Below, piece by piece: positions 40,812-49,034 of a DNA stretch of 64,000 nt. The notes beneath the pieces are model-generated. The model saw nothing but the letters and a program-made list of their open reading frames with translations, did no database searches and was not told the DNA's origin. A program made the position numbers and the translations under genes. Source of the DNA: JAEUJM01 sp041918615 (lineage in GTDB: Bacteria; Actinomycetota; Acidimicrobiia; Acidimicrobiales; DATDAH01); contig JAYRVH010000077.1 in assembly GCA_041918615.1 (NCBI GenBank), positions 310,001-374,000 of the forward strand. Reading direction: 5' to 3'. How positions within the stretch are numbered: position 1 is the first letter of the stretch; each line of letters starts with the position of its first letter.

Positions 40812-42332
40812 TCACGAACCCAACCGCTCCAACAGCTCGGCCGCGCTGGAGCACTGGTCCAACAAGGTACCGACGTGAGCCGCCGTTCCGCGCGTGGGCT
40901 CCATCATCGGCACCCGCCGGAGGGTCTCCGAGCCGACGTCGAACACCAGCGAGTCCCAGTTGGCGGCCACGATGTCGTCGCCCCACTTGGCGAGGCAGCG
41001 CCCCCTGAAGTAGGCCCGGGTGTCGGACGGCGGCTCGCCGATGGCACGTTCGACCTCGTCGTCGGTGGTGATGCGCTCGACCGGCAATCGGGCGAACAGC
41101 GACCTGGACGGGCGCAGGTCGTGGTACTGGAGGTCCATGGCGGAAAGGCGGGCGTCGTCCCAGTCGAGGCCGTGACGGTCCCGGTAGCCCTCGAGCAGGC
41201 GGTACTTGGCCACCCAGTCGAGCTGGTCGGCCAGGGTCATCGGGTCCGCCTCCAGGGCCGTGAGCACTTGCTCCCACCGGGCCAGGATGTCCGCTCCGAC
41301 CGAGGGGTCGGGCCCGAGGCAGGCGAGGCCGGCACTGTCGGCGTACTTGCGGGCACGGTCGAGCAGTTCCCACTGCACCTCGAGCGCGGTGACGGTCGAG
41401 CCGTCGGCCAGCTCGAGGGGCTCGAGGAGGCTGCGGTCGTAGGAGACCCGCCGCATGGCCGACACCGGTGACAGGAACTTGAACTCGCGAGGCAGGAAGT
41501 CGTCCTCGATCATGGAGAGCACGAGGGCGGTCGTGCCCACCTTCAACAGCGTCGACACCTCGGAGAGGTTGGCGTCGCCCACGATCACGTGGAGCCGCCG
41601 GTACTTCTGGGCGTCGGCATGGGGCTCGTCGCGGGTGTTGACGATCGGACGCTTGAGCGTGGTCTCGAGGCCGACCTCTTCCTCGAAGAAGTCGGCCCGC
41701 GACGTGAGCTGGAAGCCGATGCTGCTGCGTGCGAGGCCGGCCGCCTCGGTGCCCACCTTGCCGGCGCCGGTGTAGATCTGGCGGGTCACGAAGTGCGGGG
41801 TGATGTGGGTGACGATCCGTGAGAACGGCACCGAGCGGGCCATCAGGTAGTTCTCGTGGCAGCCGTACGAGTTGCCCTTGCCGTCCGAGTTGTTCTTGTA
41901 GACCACGATCTCCTGGCCGTCGGGCAGCAGGCGGCCCGCAGCGGCCATCGAGCGCTCGAGGATCTGCTCGCCGGCCTTGTCGAACACGACGATCGACCGC
42001 GGATCGGCGCACTCGGGCGTGGAGAACTCGGGATGGGCGTGGTCTACGTAGTACCGGGCTCCGTTGGTGAGGACCGCGTTCACCAGGTGGGTCTCGACCT
42101 CGGGTGCCATCGCTCCGAGCGGCGCGTCACCTCGGGCGTCGTTGCCGGGCGACTCGTCCTCGAAGTCCCAGCCCACCTTGGCGACAGGATGGGCGACATC
42201 GGCCGAGCGGGCCAGTTCGTTCATGTAGGCGTTGATGAGCACCGACGACGCCGCGATGGGGTTCGACTCACCGGCGCCGCGCAGGACGATGCCGAACTCG
42301 GTCTCGACCCCGATGATCTTGGGCAGCGCCAC
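40812..42332 (-). CDS. dop: Pup deamidase/depupylase Dop
   Basis: A 506-residue PafA relative. GVETEFGIVLRG has the metal Glu; YVDHAHPEFSTPECADP has the catalytic Asp; KNNSDGKGNSYGCHENYLM and KRPIVNTRDEPHADAQKYRRLHVIVGDANL (in part) follow. The extra loop near residues 40-80 (VAHPVAKVGWDFEDESPGNDARGD in part) is the Dop-specific insertion. It converts the Pup C-terminal Gln to Glu and removes Pup from substrates. GTG 42332 has CGGAG a few bases upstream and is 16 bases after mpa. Confidence 0.95.
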   Translation of the reverse strand: MALPKIIGVETEFGIVLRGAGESNPIAASSVLINAYMNELARSADVAHPVAKVGWDFEDESPGNDARGDAPLGAMAPEVETHLVNAVLTNGARYYVDHAHPEFSTPECADPRSIVVFDKAGEQILERSMAAAGRLLPDGQEIVVYKNNSDGKGNSYGCHENYLMARSVPFSRIVTHITPHFVTRQIYTGAGKVGTEAAGLARSSIGFQLTSRADFFEEEVGLETTLKRPIVNTRDEPHADAQKYRRLHVIVGDANLSEVSTLLKVGTTALVLSMIEDDFLPREFKFLSPVSAMRRVSYDRSLLEPLELADGSTVTALEVQWELLDRARKYADSAGLACLGPDPSVGADILARWEQVLTALEADPMTLADQLDWVAKYRLLEGYRDRHGLDWDDARLSAMDLQYHDLRPSRSLFARLPVERITTDDEVERAIGEPPSDTRAYFRGRCLAKWGDDIVAANWDSLVFDVGSETLRRVPMMEPTRGTAAHVGTLLDQCSSAAELLERLGS

Positions 42333-42348
42333 TAGTGCTCCGACGCCA

Positions 42349-44124
42349 CTACAGGTACTGCCCGGTGGCCATCCGCTCGATGGCGCGTCCACCGGCGGTG
42401 TCCTCGTCGTCCCTGGTGATCAGGGTGCGGATGTAGACGATCCGCTCCCCCTTCTTCCCCGAGATCTTGGCCCAGTCGTCGGGGTTGGTGGTGTTGGGCA
42501 GGTCCTCGTGCTCCTTGTACTCCTGGTGGATCGAGGCGATGAGGTCCTCGGTGCGGATCCCTTTGGCACCGTCATCGATGAATCGCTTGATGGCGCGCTT
42601 CTTCGCCCGACGCACGATGTTCTCGATCATCGCCCCCGACGAGAAGTCCTTGAAGTACATGATCTCCTTGTCGCCGTTCTGGTAGGTGACCTCCAAGAAG
42701 CGGTTCTGATCGTCCTCGCGGTACATCTCCTCGACGGTGGTCTCGATCATGGCGCGGACGGCCTTGTCCGGGTCTCCGCCGCCGAGCGAGGTGACCTCAC
42801 CGGCGTCGAGCGGCAGCTCGCTCACGAGGTAACGACTGAAGATCGACGCCGCCGCCGCTTCGTCCGGTCGTTCGATCTTGATCTTCACGTCGAGGCGACC
42901 AGGCCGGAGGATCGCGGGATCGATGAGGTCCTCACGGTTCGACGCGCCGATCACGATCACGTTCTTCAGTGTCTCGACTCCGTCGATCTCCGCGAGCAGC
43001 TGGGGCACGATCGTGGACTCCATGTCGGAGCTGATCCCGGTCCCGCGGGTGCGGAAGAGCGAGTCCATCTCGTCGAAGAAGACGATCACCGGCCATCCTT
43101 CCTCGGACTTCTCGCGGGCCCGCTGGAACACCAGCCGGATCTGGCGCTCGGTCTCGCCCACGTACTTGTTGAGGAGCTCGGGGCCCTTGATGTTGAGGAA
43201 GTAGCTGCGAGCCTGGGTGTCGCCGCTCACCTCGGCCACCTTCTTGGCGAGCGAGTTGGCCACGGCCTTGGCGATGAGTGTCTTTCCGCAGCCGGGCGGG
43301 CCGTAGAGCAGGATGCCCTTGGGTGCGGGCAGCTGGTACTCGGCGAACAGCTTCTGGTGCACGAACGGCAGCTCGACGGCGTCGGTGATCTGTTCGATCT
43401 GGGTGTCGAGGCCGCCCACGTCGTCGTACGACATGTCGGGCACCTCCTCGAGGACGAGTTCCTCGACCTCTGGGCGCGGGAGCTTCTCGAGCAGCAGGCC
43501 CGACCGGGAGTCCATGAGCACGGTGTCGCCGGAGCGCAGCCTCTCGCCCACGAGCGCGTCGGACAGCTCGACCACCCGCTCTTCGTCGGCCCGCCCCGCG
43601 ATGAGGGCCCGCCGCCGGTCGGGGAGCAGCTCCTTCAGGGTGACGACCTCGCCCGTGACCTCGCCGCTGCGGGCCATCACGACGCTGAGCGACTCGTTGA
43701 GGACGACCTCGGCACCCCGCTCGATGTCGTCGTCGCCGATCCCGGGATGCAGCGCAACCCGCATCTTCCTGCCGCCCGAGAAGACGTCGACGGTGCCGTC
43801 CTCGTTCCGGGCGAGGAGCGTCCCGTACGCCGACGGTGGCTGGGTGAGCTTGTCGACCTCCTCTCGAAGCGTGGCGATGTGCTCACGAGCCTCGCGCAGG
43901 GTGTAGGTGAGCTTTTCGTTCTGGGAGACGGCCTGGGCCAGCTGACCCTTGGTCTCGAGCAGGCGCTCCTCGAGCGTGCGCACGCGCTTGGGTGCCTCCT
44001 GGAGACGGCGTCGCAACGAGACGACCTCCTCCTCCATGGCGAGCGCCTGCTCGCGGAGGTCACTCATCTCGGCCTCGAACGAGGCGAGCCGTCGTTCTGA
44101 TTCGTCCTGGCTGACGACAACCAC
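42349..44124 (-). CDS. mpa: Proteasomal AAA+ ATPase Mpa/ARC
   Basis: An ATPase of about 591 residues that unfolds pupylated proteins and feeds them to the 20S core. An N-terminal coiled coil (LREQALAMEEEVVSLRRRLQ... LREEVDKL) binds Pup; two OB-like domains follow; the AAA+ module has GPPGCGKT, VIVFFDEMDS, the sensor region IGASNREDLIDPAILRPGRLD. It ends GQYL, the docking tail for the alpha ring. Start is uncertain: GTG 44124 gives family length; GTG 44217 (622 residues) and ATG 44067 are possible. A TATCGT hexamer at 44148-44153 suits GTG 44124. Confidence 0.93.
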   Translation of the reverse strand: MVVVSQDESERRLASFEAEMSDLREQALAMEEEVVSLRRRLQEAPKRVRTLEERLLETKGQLAQAVSQNEKLTYTLREAREHIATLREEVDKLTQPPSAYGTLLARNEDGTVDVFSGGRKMRVALHPGIGDDDIERGAEVVLNESLSVVMARSGEVTGEVVTLKELLPDRRRALIAGRADEERVVELSDALVGERLRSGDTVLMDSRSGLLLEKLPRPEVEELVLEEVPDMSYDDVGGLDTQIEQITDAVELPFVHQKLFAEYQLPAPKGILLYGPPGCGKTLIAKAVANSLAKKVAEVSGDTQARSYFLNIKGPELLNKYVGETERQIRLVFQRAREKSEEGWPVIVFFDEMDSLFRTRGTGISSDMESTIVPQLLAEIDGVETLKNVIVIGASNREDLIDPAILRPGRLDVKIKIERPDEAAAASIFSRYLVSELPLDAGEVTSLGGGDPDKAVRAMIETTVEEMYREDDQNRFLEVTYQNGDKEIMYFKDFSSGAMIENIVRRAKKRAIKRFIDDGAKGIRTEDLIASIHQEYKEHEDLPNTTNPDDWAKISGKKGERIVYIRTLITRDDEDTAGGRAIERMATGQYL

Positions 44125-44248
44125 CTCCTCGCGGGCGACGTTCGCGGACGATACACGGGCCGTCGACGGATGCGGCGGAGCTTTCGGCCCGACGCTCGCC
44201 CCTGGCTGCAATTGCACCGGGATTTCCGTGTTTATTGCGGGGACGGGC

Positions 44249-44254
44249 TAGAAT
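44249..44254 (+). promoter_or_regulatory. Candidate -10 (TAGAAT) of the ferredoxin gene
   Basis: Plus strand, 81 bases before the ferredoxin ATG, in the region divergent from mpa. The best match to TATAAT in that gap. Confidence 0.4.
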
Positions 44255-44335
44255 GCCGATCAAGTGAGAACCGGGCCCCTGTCTGGCGGCTCGGGCGTGA
44301 CATCTTGAACCCGACATCGTGAGAGGACACCACCA

Positions 44336-44569
44336 ATGAAGGTCTGGATCGATCAGGATCTGTGCACCGGCGACGGCCTCTGTGAGGAAATCGCCCCCGA
44401 CGTCTTCACCCTCCTCGACGACGGCTTGGCCTACGTCAAGGAAGGCGACAAGGTCTACAGCGATCCAGGCGGCGCCGAGGGCCTCGCTGTGGTCCCCGCA
44501 GGCCAGGAAGAAGCCACCATCGAGTCCGCCGAAGAGTGTCCCGGAGAGTGCATCTTCATCGAGATGTAG
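44336..44569 (+). CDS. Single-cluster ferredoxin
   Basis: A 77-residue ferredoxin: DQDLCTGDGLCEEIAP and EECPGECIFIEM give the three-Cys pattern plus one extra Cys. Acidic overall. It has GAGAGGA ahead of the ATG and stands alone, divergent from mpa and converging with the MarP-like gene. Ferredoxins of this type occur beside mpa in several actinobacteria. Its redox partner is unknown; it is clearly different from the CYP51-linked ferredoxin. Confidence 0.88.
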   Translation: MKVWIDQDLCTGDGLCEEIAPDVFTLLDDGLAYVKEGDKVYSDPGGAEGLAVVPAGQEEATIESAEECPGECIFIEM

Positions 44570-44580
44570 CCCCGGATGGG

Positions 44581-45741
44581 TCAGGCGAGGCAGGGCCCGG
44601 CGTCGACCGGTCGGCTCAGGTCGCCGTCGAGCACGGCGCGCAACTCGACGTCGGTGAGGGCATAGCCGACACCCGGCTGGTCGGGGGCGATGGCAAACGC
44701 GACGCCGACCACTTCGCCGTCGGGGTTCACCAGCGCTGATCCTGAGTCACCGGGGGCCAGCTCGGTGGCCAGGAAGAAGACCGAACGCTCGGTGCGATTG
44801 CGGTCGTAGATGTCGGTGCCCCGGGCCCGGACCTCCTGTGCGATCTCGAAGGGAGAGATCTCGAGCGGACCTCCCCCCGGGTGGCCGTACACCCCCCCGG
44901 TGTCACCCGCGTTCGCCGACGCCACCGGCAGGGCCGGACGGTCGAGCCCCGGGGCACGCAGTACCGCGATGTCACGGTTGGCGTCGAAGGCGACCACCTC
45001 CGCATCGACGCGGGTGCCGTCGGAGCGCTCGACCGCGGTGTCGCCCTCGCCGGCGACGACGTGGGCGTTGGTGACCACCAACTCCGGACCTGCCACGAAG
45101 CCACTGCCGTCCTGGAGCCGCCCGCAGGCTTCTCCCTCGATCTTCACCGTCGACGGCACCACCCGCGCCGACACCTCCGCGGAGATGCCTGCCTCGGCCG
45201 GCGGCGGCCCCACCTCGGGCGCCGGTTGCAGCGCGTCGAACACCTCGGGAAACCGGTCCTCGCCGACGAGTTGGCGAAGCGCGAGGAATGCGTCGGGCGC
45301 CTGCGGGAGCGAGTCGTGGACGAAGGCCGCGACGGCGGAGGTGCGCGCCTGGCGGGCCGGCCAACCGGGGACGGCCGCCATGGTCGGCAGGAGCAGCCAG
45401 AGCGCGATCAGCACGCCCACGACTCCCGCGACGGCGCCCGCCGCCCGATCGGCGGCCTGGCCCCTGCCGGTCTCGATTCCCAGGCTGAGCTGGCGCCCCA
45501 ACACCAGCCCGACGGCCTGCCCGAGGAGGGCCCCACCGAACAGAGTGGCGACGGCCACCAGCAGGAGGCGCTGGTCGCCACCGCCCACGCGCTCGACGAC
45601 CGACGGGAGCGCAAGAGCGGCGAGCACCAGCCCGACGGCCATTCCCGCCCACGACGTGGAGCGGGCGACGAAGCCCAGCCGGACCCCTCCGACGACGGCG
45701 CCGATGACGGCCAACACGATCAGCAGGTCGAAGCCGTTCAC
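44581..45741 (-). CDS. MarP-like membrane serine protease
   Basis: A 386-residue protein. The N-terminal 160 residues form a CvpA-like membrane domain with four helices (FDLLIVLAVIGAVVGGVRLGF, AGMAVGLVLAALAL, LLLVAVATLFGGALLGQAVGLVLG, AVAGVVGVLIALWLLLPTM in part). The C-terminal chymotrypsin-like domain has His in TNAHVVAG, Asp in ANRDIAVLRAP and Ser in APGDSGSALV. This is the MarP (Rv3671c) architecture; MarP protects M. tuberculosis against acid stress. Active site faces the outside. Six bases after trmI. Confidence 0.9.
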   Translation of the reverse strand: MNGFDLLIVLAVIGAVVGGVRLGFVARSTSWAGMAVGLVLAALALPSVVERVGGGDQRLLLVAVATLFGGALLGQAVGLVLGRQLSLGIETGRGQAADRAAGAVAGVVGVLIALWLLLPTMAAVPGWPARQARTSAVAAFVHDSLPQAPDAFLALRQLVGEDRFPEVFDALQPAPEVGPPPAEAGISAEVSARVVPSTVKIEGEACGRLQDGSGFVAGPELVVTNAHVVAGEGDTAVERSDGTRVDAEVVAFDANRDIAVLRAPGLDRPALPVASANAGDTGGVYGHPGGGPLEISPFEIAQEVRARGTDIYDRNRTERSVFFLATELAPGDSGSALVNPDGEVVGVAFAIAPDQPGVGYALTDVELRAVLDGDLSRPVDAGPCLA

Positions 45742-45747
45742 GGGTCC

Positions 45748-46521
45748 TCAGTCGCGGAGCAGTCGCGCATGGGTGAGAAAGCCCGTGTGGGCCACCATCC
45801 GGTGGTCCGGTCGCACCGACTGGCCCTCGATGTGCCAACTGCGGTTGAGCACCTCGAGGGTCTCCTCCAGGCCGAATGCCGATGCGCTCAGCGCCTCCCG
45901 GAACCGGCGGGCCTGGAGGATGCTGGGCGTGTAGGCGACGATGATGCCGCCGGGATGCAGCGCGTTCTCTGCGTGACCGACCACCTGCCATGGTTCGGGG
46001 AGGTCGAGCACGATCCGGTCGAGGTCATCGGCGTCGATGCCCTCGTAGCTGTCGCGCACCTCCACCCGGTACCGGCCCTCGGCCTCGGTGCCGAGGAACG
46101 CCTCCACGTTGTGCTGCGCCCGGGCGGCGAAGTCCTCCCGGAGCTCGTAGCCGGTGACATCGGCACCGGCGCGGAGCATGGTCATCGACAGCGCCCCGGA
46201 ACCCACCCCGGACTCCAGCACGCGGGCCCCGGGGAAGATGTCGGCGAGCATGAGGATCGGCCCGAGGTCCTTGGGGTAGATCACCTGCGCCCCACGCGGC
46301 ATCTTGTAGACGAAGTCCGAGAGCGTCGGACGGATGGCGACGTAGCGGGCGCCCTGCGTCGACTTCACCGTTGCGCCCTCGCGTTCACCGAGCATCTCCT
46401 CGTGCGCCACGAAACCGGCATGCGAGTGGAACTGGCCTCCGTCGGCCAATGTCACCAGGTAACGGCGGTCCTTGGCGTCGATGAGCAGGACCCGCTCCCC
46501 GACCGTGAAGGAGCGGCTCAC
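45748..46521 (-). CDS. trmI: tRNA (adenine-58-N1)-methyltransferase TrmI
   Basis: A 257-residue class I SAM methyltransferase. N-terminal beta domain (FTVGERVLLIDAKDRRYLVTL, GQFHSHAGF), then the SAM loop VLESGVGSGALSMTML, GYELREDFA and DRIVLDLPEPW. It methylates A58 of tRNA. M. tuberculosis Rv2118c lies near mpa as well. GTG 46521 overlaps the stop of the preceding 76-residue gene. Confidence 0.93.
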   Translation of the reverse strand: MSRSFTVGERVLLIDAKDRRYLVTLADGGQFHSHAGFVAHEEMLGEREGATVKSTQGARYVAIRPTLSDFVYKMPRGAQVIYPKDLGPILMLADIFPGARVLESGVGSGALSMTMLRAGADVTGYELREDFAARAQHNVEAFLGTEAEGRYRVEVRDSYEGIDADDLDRIVLDLPEPWQVVGHAENALHPGGIIVAYTPSILQARRFREALSASAFGLEETLEVLNRSWHIEGQSVRPDHRMVAHTGFLTHARLLRD

Positions 46522-46748
46522 CGCTGCTTCCGGCCCCGGCCCTTTGGCGCCGACGCCTCGCGCCGGATGACCAGGCTCTCGCCCGGAACGAGCTCCTCTC
46601 GGAAGACGACCACCGGCTCATGGCGGACGGCACGCTGCGCGAAGCGGACCATCCAGGCGGCGAGGCCCAGGATCATCCAGGCTCGTCGACCTTCGAGTAC
46701 CCCACGCTCGATGCCTGCGCGCCGCAGGTAGGCGAGCAGCGATGCCAT
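46518..46748 (-). CDS. Small membrane-associated protein of unknown function
   Basis: A 76-residue basic protein: MASLLAYLRRAGIERG, a short hydrophobic segment (RRAWMILGLAAWMVRFAQRAV) and a basic tail ending KGRGRKQR. Start ATG 46748 overlaps the previous stop (TGATG), stop overlaps trmI (GTGA). The tight packing supports it as real; no family recognised. Confidence 0.6.
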   Translation of the reverse strand: MASLLAYLRRAGIERGVLEGRRAWMILGLAAWMVRFAQRAVRHEPVVVFREELVPGESLVIRREASAPKGRGRKQR

Positions 46749-46957
46749 CAGACGCGTCGGATCTCGACGATGGTCTTGGCCAGCCTCCCACGGCGGCGGC
46801 CGAAGTAGAACGCGGCTGCAGCGACGGCGACGGCCACCACCACGCCGGCCACCAGCAGGCCGGTGCGGGCGGCCTGGCCCGCCTCGTCGACCTCGCCCTG
46901 GACCTCGCGGAACTTGGCTTCGATGTCGTCGCGCGTGATGGCGGTCGGGCTGGTCAT
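46748..46957 (-). CDS. Small single-span membrane protein
   Basis: A 69-residue protein: an amphipathic N-terminal helix (TRDDIEAKFREVQGEVDEAGQAA), a membrane helix (GLLVAGVVVAVAVAAAAFYFG) and a basic tail. Overlaps the holin-like gene by four bases and the next gene by one. Probably partners the neighbouring holin-like protein in the membrane; unproven. Confidence 0.65.
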   Translation of the reverse strand: MTSPTAITRDDIEAKFREVQGEVDEAGQAARTGLLVAGVVVAVAVAAAAFYFGRRRGRLAKTIVEIRRV

Positions 46958-47301
46958 GGCTTCCTCTTCGACACGTTGCGGTTGATGGCCTTGATGGCGA
47001 GGTAGATGACGGCGCTCGCCGCTGCGACGGTGACGAGGTAGGGCACCCACGACCAATGGCCGGTGAGGGGTGAGCCCGTCTCGGTCTGGAGGGCACGCAG
47101 CAGGGAGACGGCGAGCTCGATCGACCCGATGCCGACCAGCAGCATGGCAGCGACCCCGTAGCCCACGAAGCGGCCCAGGCCCTTCAGGGGGTCGACCGTC
47201 TCCTGCCTGGCGTAGCCGACCAGGAGGTCCTTGATGTCGGCGACCTGTGCGGTCGTGTCCCTCGTGCGGCCGGAACCGCCCCTGCTCACGCTGCTCGCCA
47301 C
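46954..47301 (-). CDS. Phage-holin-like membrane protein (DUF1469-like)
   Basis: A 115-residue protein with an amphipathic N-terminus (VADIKDLLVGYARQETVDPLKGLGRFVGYG) and two membrane helices (VAAMLLVGIGSIELAVSLL, WVPYLVTVAAASAVIYLAI). This layout fits the 'phage holin family' proteins common in actinobacterial chromosomes, which are not phage genes in this context. GAGGA precedes GTG 47301, and TAGGAT at 47351-47356 could be the promoter for this five-gene operon. Confidence 0.7.
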   Translation of the reverse strand: MASSVSRGGSGRTRDTTAQVADIKDLLVGYARQETVDPLKGLGRFVGYGVAAMLLVGIGSIELAVSLLRALQTETGSPLTGHWSWVPYLVTVAAASAVIYLAIKAINRNVSKRKP

Positions 47302-47366
47302 ACCAATCCTCGATCTCGCTCGTCACCGGCGCTCGACGTGCCGTCGCGACATCCTACTCCTCCGAC

Positions 47367-47984
47367 TCAGTCGGCTAGGCGGGCGGCGAGCACGTCGGCC
47401 TCCTCGGCGAACAGCCTCCGCAGCAGCTCCAGCCGATCGAGGCAGCGCTCGGTGCGGAGCACCGAGAGTTGGTCGAGCGGTCCCATGGGTCCCACGGCCG
47501 CGGCCTGGAAGCTGACGAGAAGCGGGTCCTCGCTGAGCTCGACCGTCGCCGGCATCGTGGCCTCACCCAGTTCGGCCTTGTACGCCAGCGCCCGTCGGAG
47601 CGGCACCAACATCGCGACAGCAGCCTCGGCCTCCTGCGCACCCAGGTCGGAGGGGTCGTCCCAGTCGTGCACCTCCGCCTGCGGATAGGGGTCGTCCGGC
47701 AGCCAGGCGTCGACCACGATCCGCCGCACGCCGAGTGCCACGAGGGCGAACCGGCCGTCGTCGAACTCGGTCACCTCGACGATGCGAGCGACGGTGCCGA
47801 CCTCGGTGCGGACGTCGCCTCCACCGACCTCGCTCCCCCGCTCGATGAGAACCACGCCGAACTCCCGGTGGCCGGCCAGGCAGTCGCGGACGAGCTGTCG
47901 GTAGCGCTCCTCGAACACGTGCAGCGGCAGGTAGACCGACGGGAAGAGCACGCTTCCCAACGGGAACATCGGGAGGGTCGCCAC
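47367..47984 (-). CDS. LON substrate-binding-domain protein
   Basis: A 205-residue protein that is only the N-terminal (LAN/PUA-like) domain of Lon: LPMFPLGSVLFPSVYLPLHVFEERYRQLV (in part), FGVVLIERGSEVGGGD, GTVARIVEVTEFDDGRFALVALG. There is no ATPase or protease domain, as in many free-standing LON-domain proteins of actinobacteria. Role unknown. GTG 47984 is seven bases after TAGGCT. Confidence 0.87.
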   Translation of the reverse strand: MATLPMFPLGSVLFPSVYLPLHVFEERYRQLVRDCLAGHREFGVVLIERGSEVGGGDVRTEVGTVARIVEVTEFDDGRFALVALGVRRIVVDAWLPDDPYPQAEVHDWDDPSDLGAQEAEAAVAMLVPLRRALAYKAELGEATMPATVELSEDPLLVSFQAAAVGPMGPLDQLSVLRTERCLDRLELLRRLFAEEADVLAARLAD

Positions 47985-47991
47985 CGCCGCG

Positions 47992-47997
47992 AGCCTA
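47992..47997 (-). promoter_or_regulatory. Predicted -10 (TAGGCT) of the LON-domain gene
   Basis: Seven bases upstream of GTG 47984; no ribosome-binding site between. Confidence 0.42.
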
Positions 47998-48046
47998 CGA
48001 GGGTGCGACCCCGGGGTGTCGTCGCGGCACGGCGGCGGCGCCTCTC

Positions 48047-49024
48047 TCAGAACGCGTCGAAGTCCAAGAGCTCGAAGGTGTCGAAGCGGGCGGCTGCCTG
48101 GGGGCCCTCCTTCTCGAGGTCCATGCCGAGGAACCGCGAGGCCTCGTCCCGGGCGATGAAGAGCAGGTTGAGCGGGGCGGGTTGCGCTCGCTTGGGGATC
48201 TTCAGCCCCTTGACCGGCACGTGGGCGTTGAACCCGGCGTAGATCGCCACCGGCACCCGATGGTGGCGGGTGGCGGCGGCGATCACCGAGCGGGCCGACA
48301 GCGGGCCCCGGCGCCCCTCGCGCGGCAGGAGCTTGAGGACCACGGCGACCGGCACGCCTTTGGCGCTCGCCGTCGTGGTGATCGCCACGACCTCGTCGGA
48401 CGCGTGGATCGCGTACCGCGCGCCCGGCGCGGCGAGGCGCCATCGGAGGTGCTCGGGTGTCCAGCACTGGGTCCAGCCGTCGGCCGGTTGCTCGTCCAAG
48501 CCGTCGATGAGACGGGTGAAGTCGTCGGTGGCGCGGAAGGCGTCGTCGAGATCGTGGCTCTCCACGCCACGCGACGACCGACCGACCCACGGGATCGCCC
48601 GTACCGGGAGGCTCGTGATCAGGCGGGCCCCGATCCGGTGCAGGCCGGGCATGGTGGACGACTCGTTCGTGACGCCGATCCCGCCGATGAGGCCGCCCAG
48701 CTCGTCCTTGCGCTCGATGGCCCGCCGTGTGCCTCTGGCCGCGAGCGCCACGAAATGCATGCTGCCCAGCCCCGACCGGGTGACGGCGTTGACCGAGAGC
48801 ACGAAGGTGGCCGTGTCCGTGCGATCCCGGTAGGGCTGGGGGACCAGCGCGAAGTGGGCGACCCGCCTGCCCCGCCGATCGACGTTCTCCTCGATCGCGG
48901 GATGGTGGGGGTTGTCGCGGTACAGCCAGGTGAGGAACTGGGTGCCACCGAAGCGCTCGGCATCCGGGTGCTCCTTGCGGAGCAGCTCGGCGCTGGCCGA
49001 CAGGTCGGCATCGGGCTCGGTCAT
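48047..49024 (-). CDS. Unknown protein, paralogue A of a tandem pair (acetyltransferase-like)
   Basis: A 325-residue protein. It has RFGGTQFLTWLYRDNPHHPAI near the start and VAHFALVPQPYR, GLGSMHFVALAARGTRR, GVTNESST mid-way, which resemble GNAT-like amino-terminal regions (a WLYxxNP motif and beta strands), then a unique C-terminal half ending FELLDFDAF. About one third of residues match the following gene. No acetyl-CoA loop is obvious. By position beside two GT39-like genes it may act on a cell-surface glycan or lipid; this is inference. Confidence 0.65.
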   Translation of the reverse strand: MTEPDADLSASAELLRKEHPDAERFGGTQFLTWLYRDNPHHPAIEENVDRRGRRVAHFALVPQPYRDRTDTATFVLSVNAVTRSGLGSMHFVALAARGTRRAIERKDELGGLIGGIGVTNESSTMPGLHRIGARLITSLPVRAIPWVGRSSRGVESHDLDDAFRATDDFTRLIDGLDEQPADGWTQCWTPEHLRWRLAAPGARYAIHASDEVVAITTTASAKGVPVAVVLKLLPREGRRGPLSARSVIAAATRHHRVPVAIYAGFNAHVPVKGLKIPKRAQPAPLNLLFIARDEASRFLGMDLEKEGPQAAARFDTFELLDFDAF

Positions 49025-49034
49025 GGTGTGCCGG

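Noticed and set aside
46954..47301. Prophage remnant because of a holin-like protein
   Set aside because: The gene sits in an operon with trmI and marP, and no capsid, integrase or lysis genes are nearby; such proteins are common chromosomal membrane proteins.
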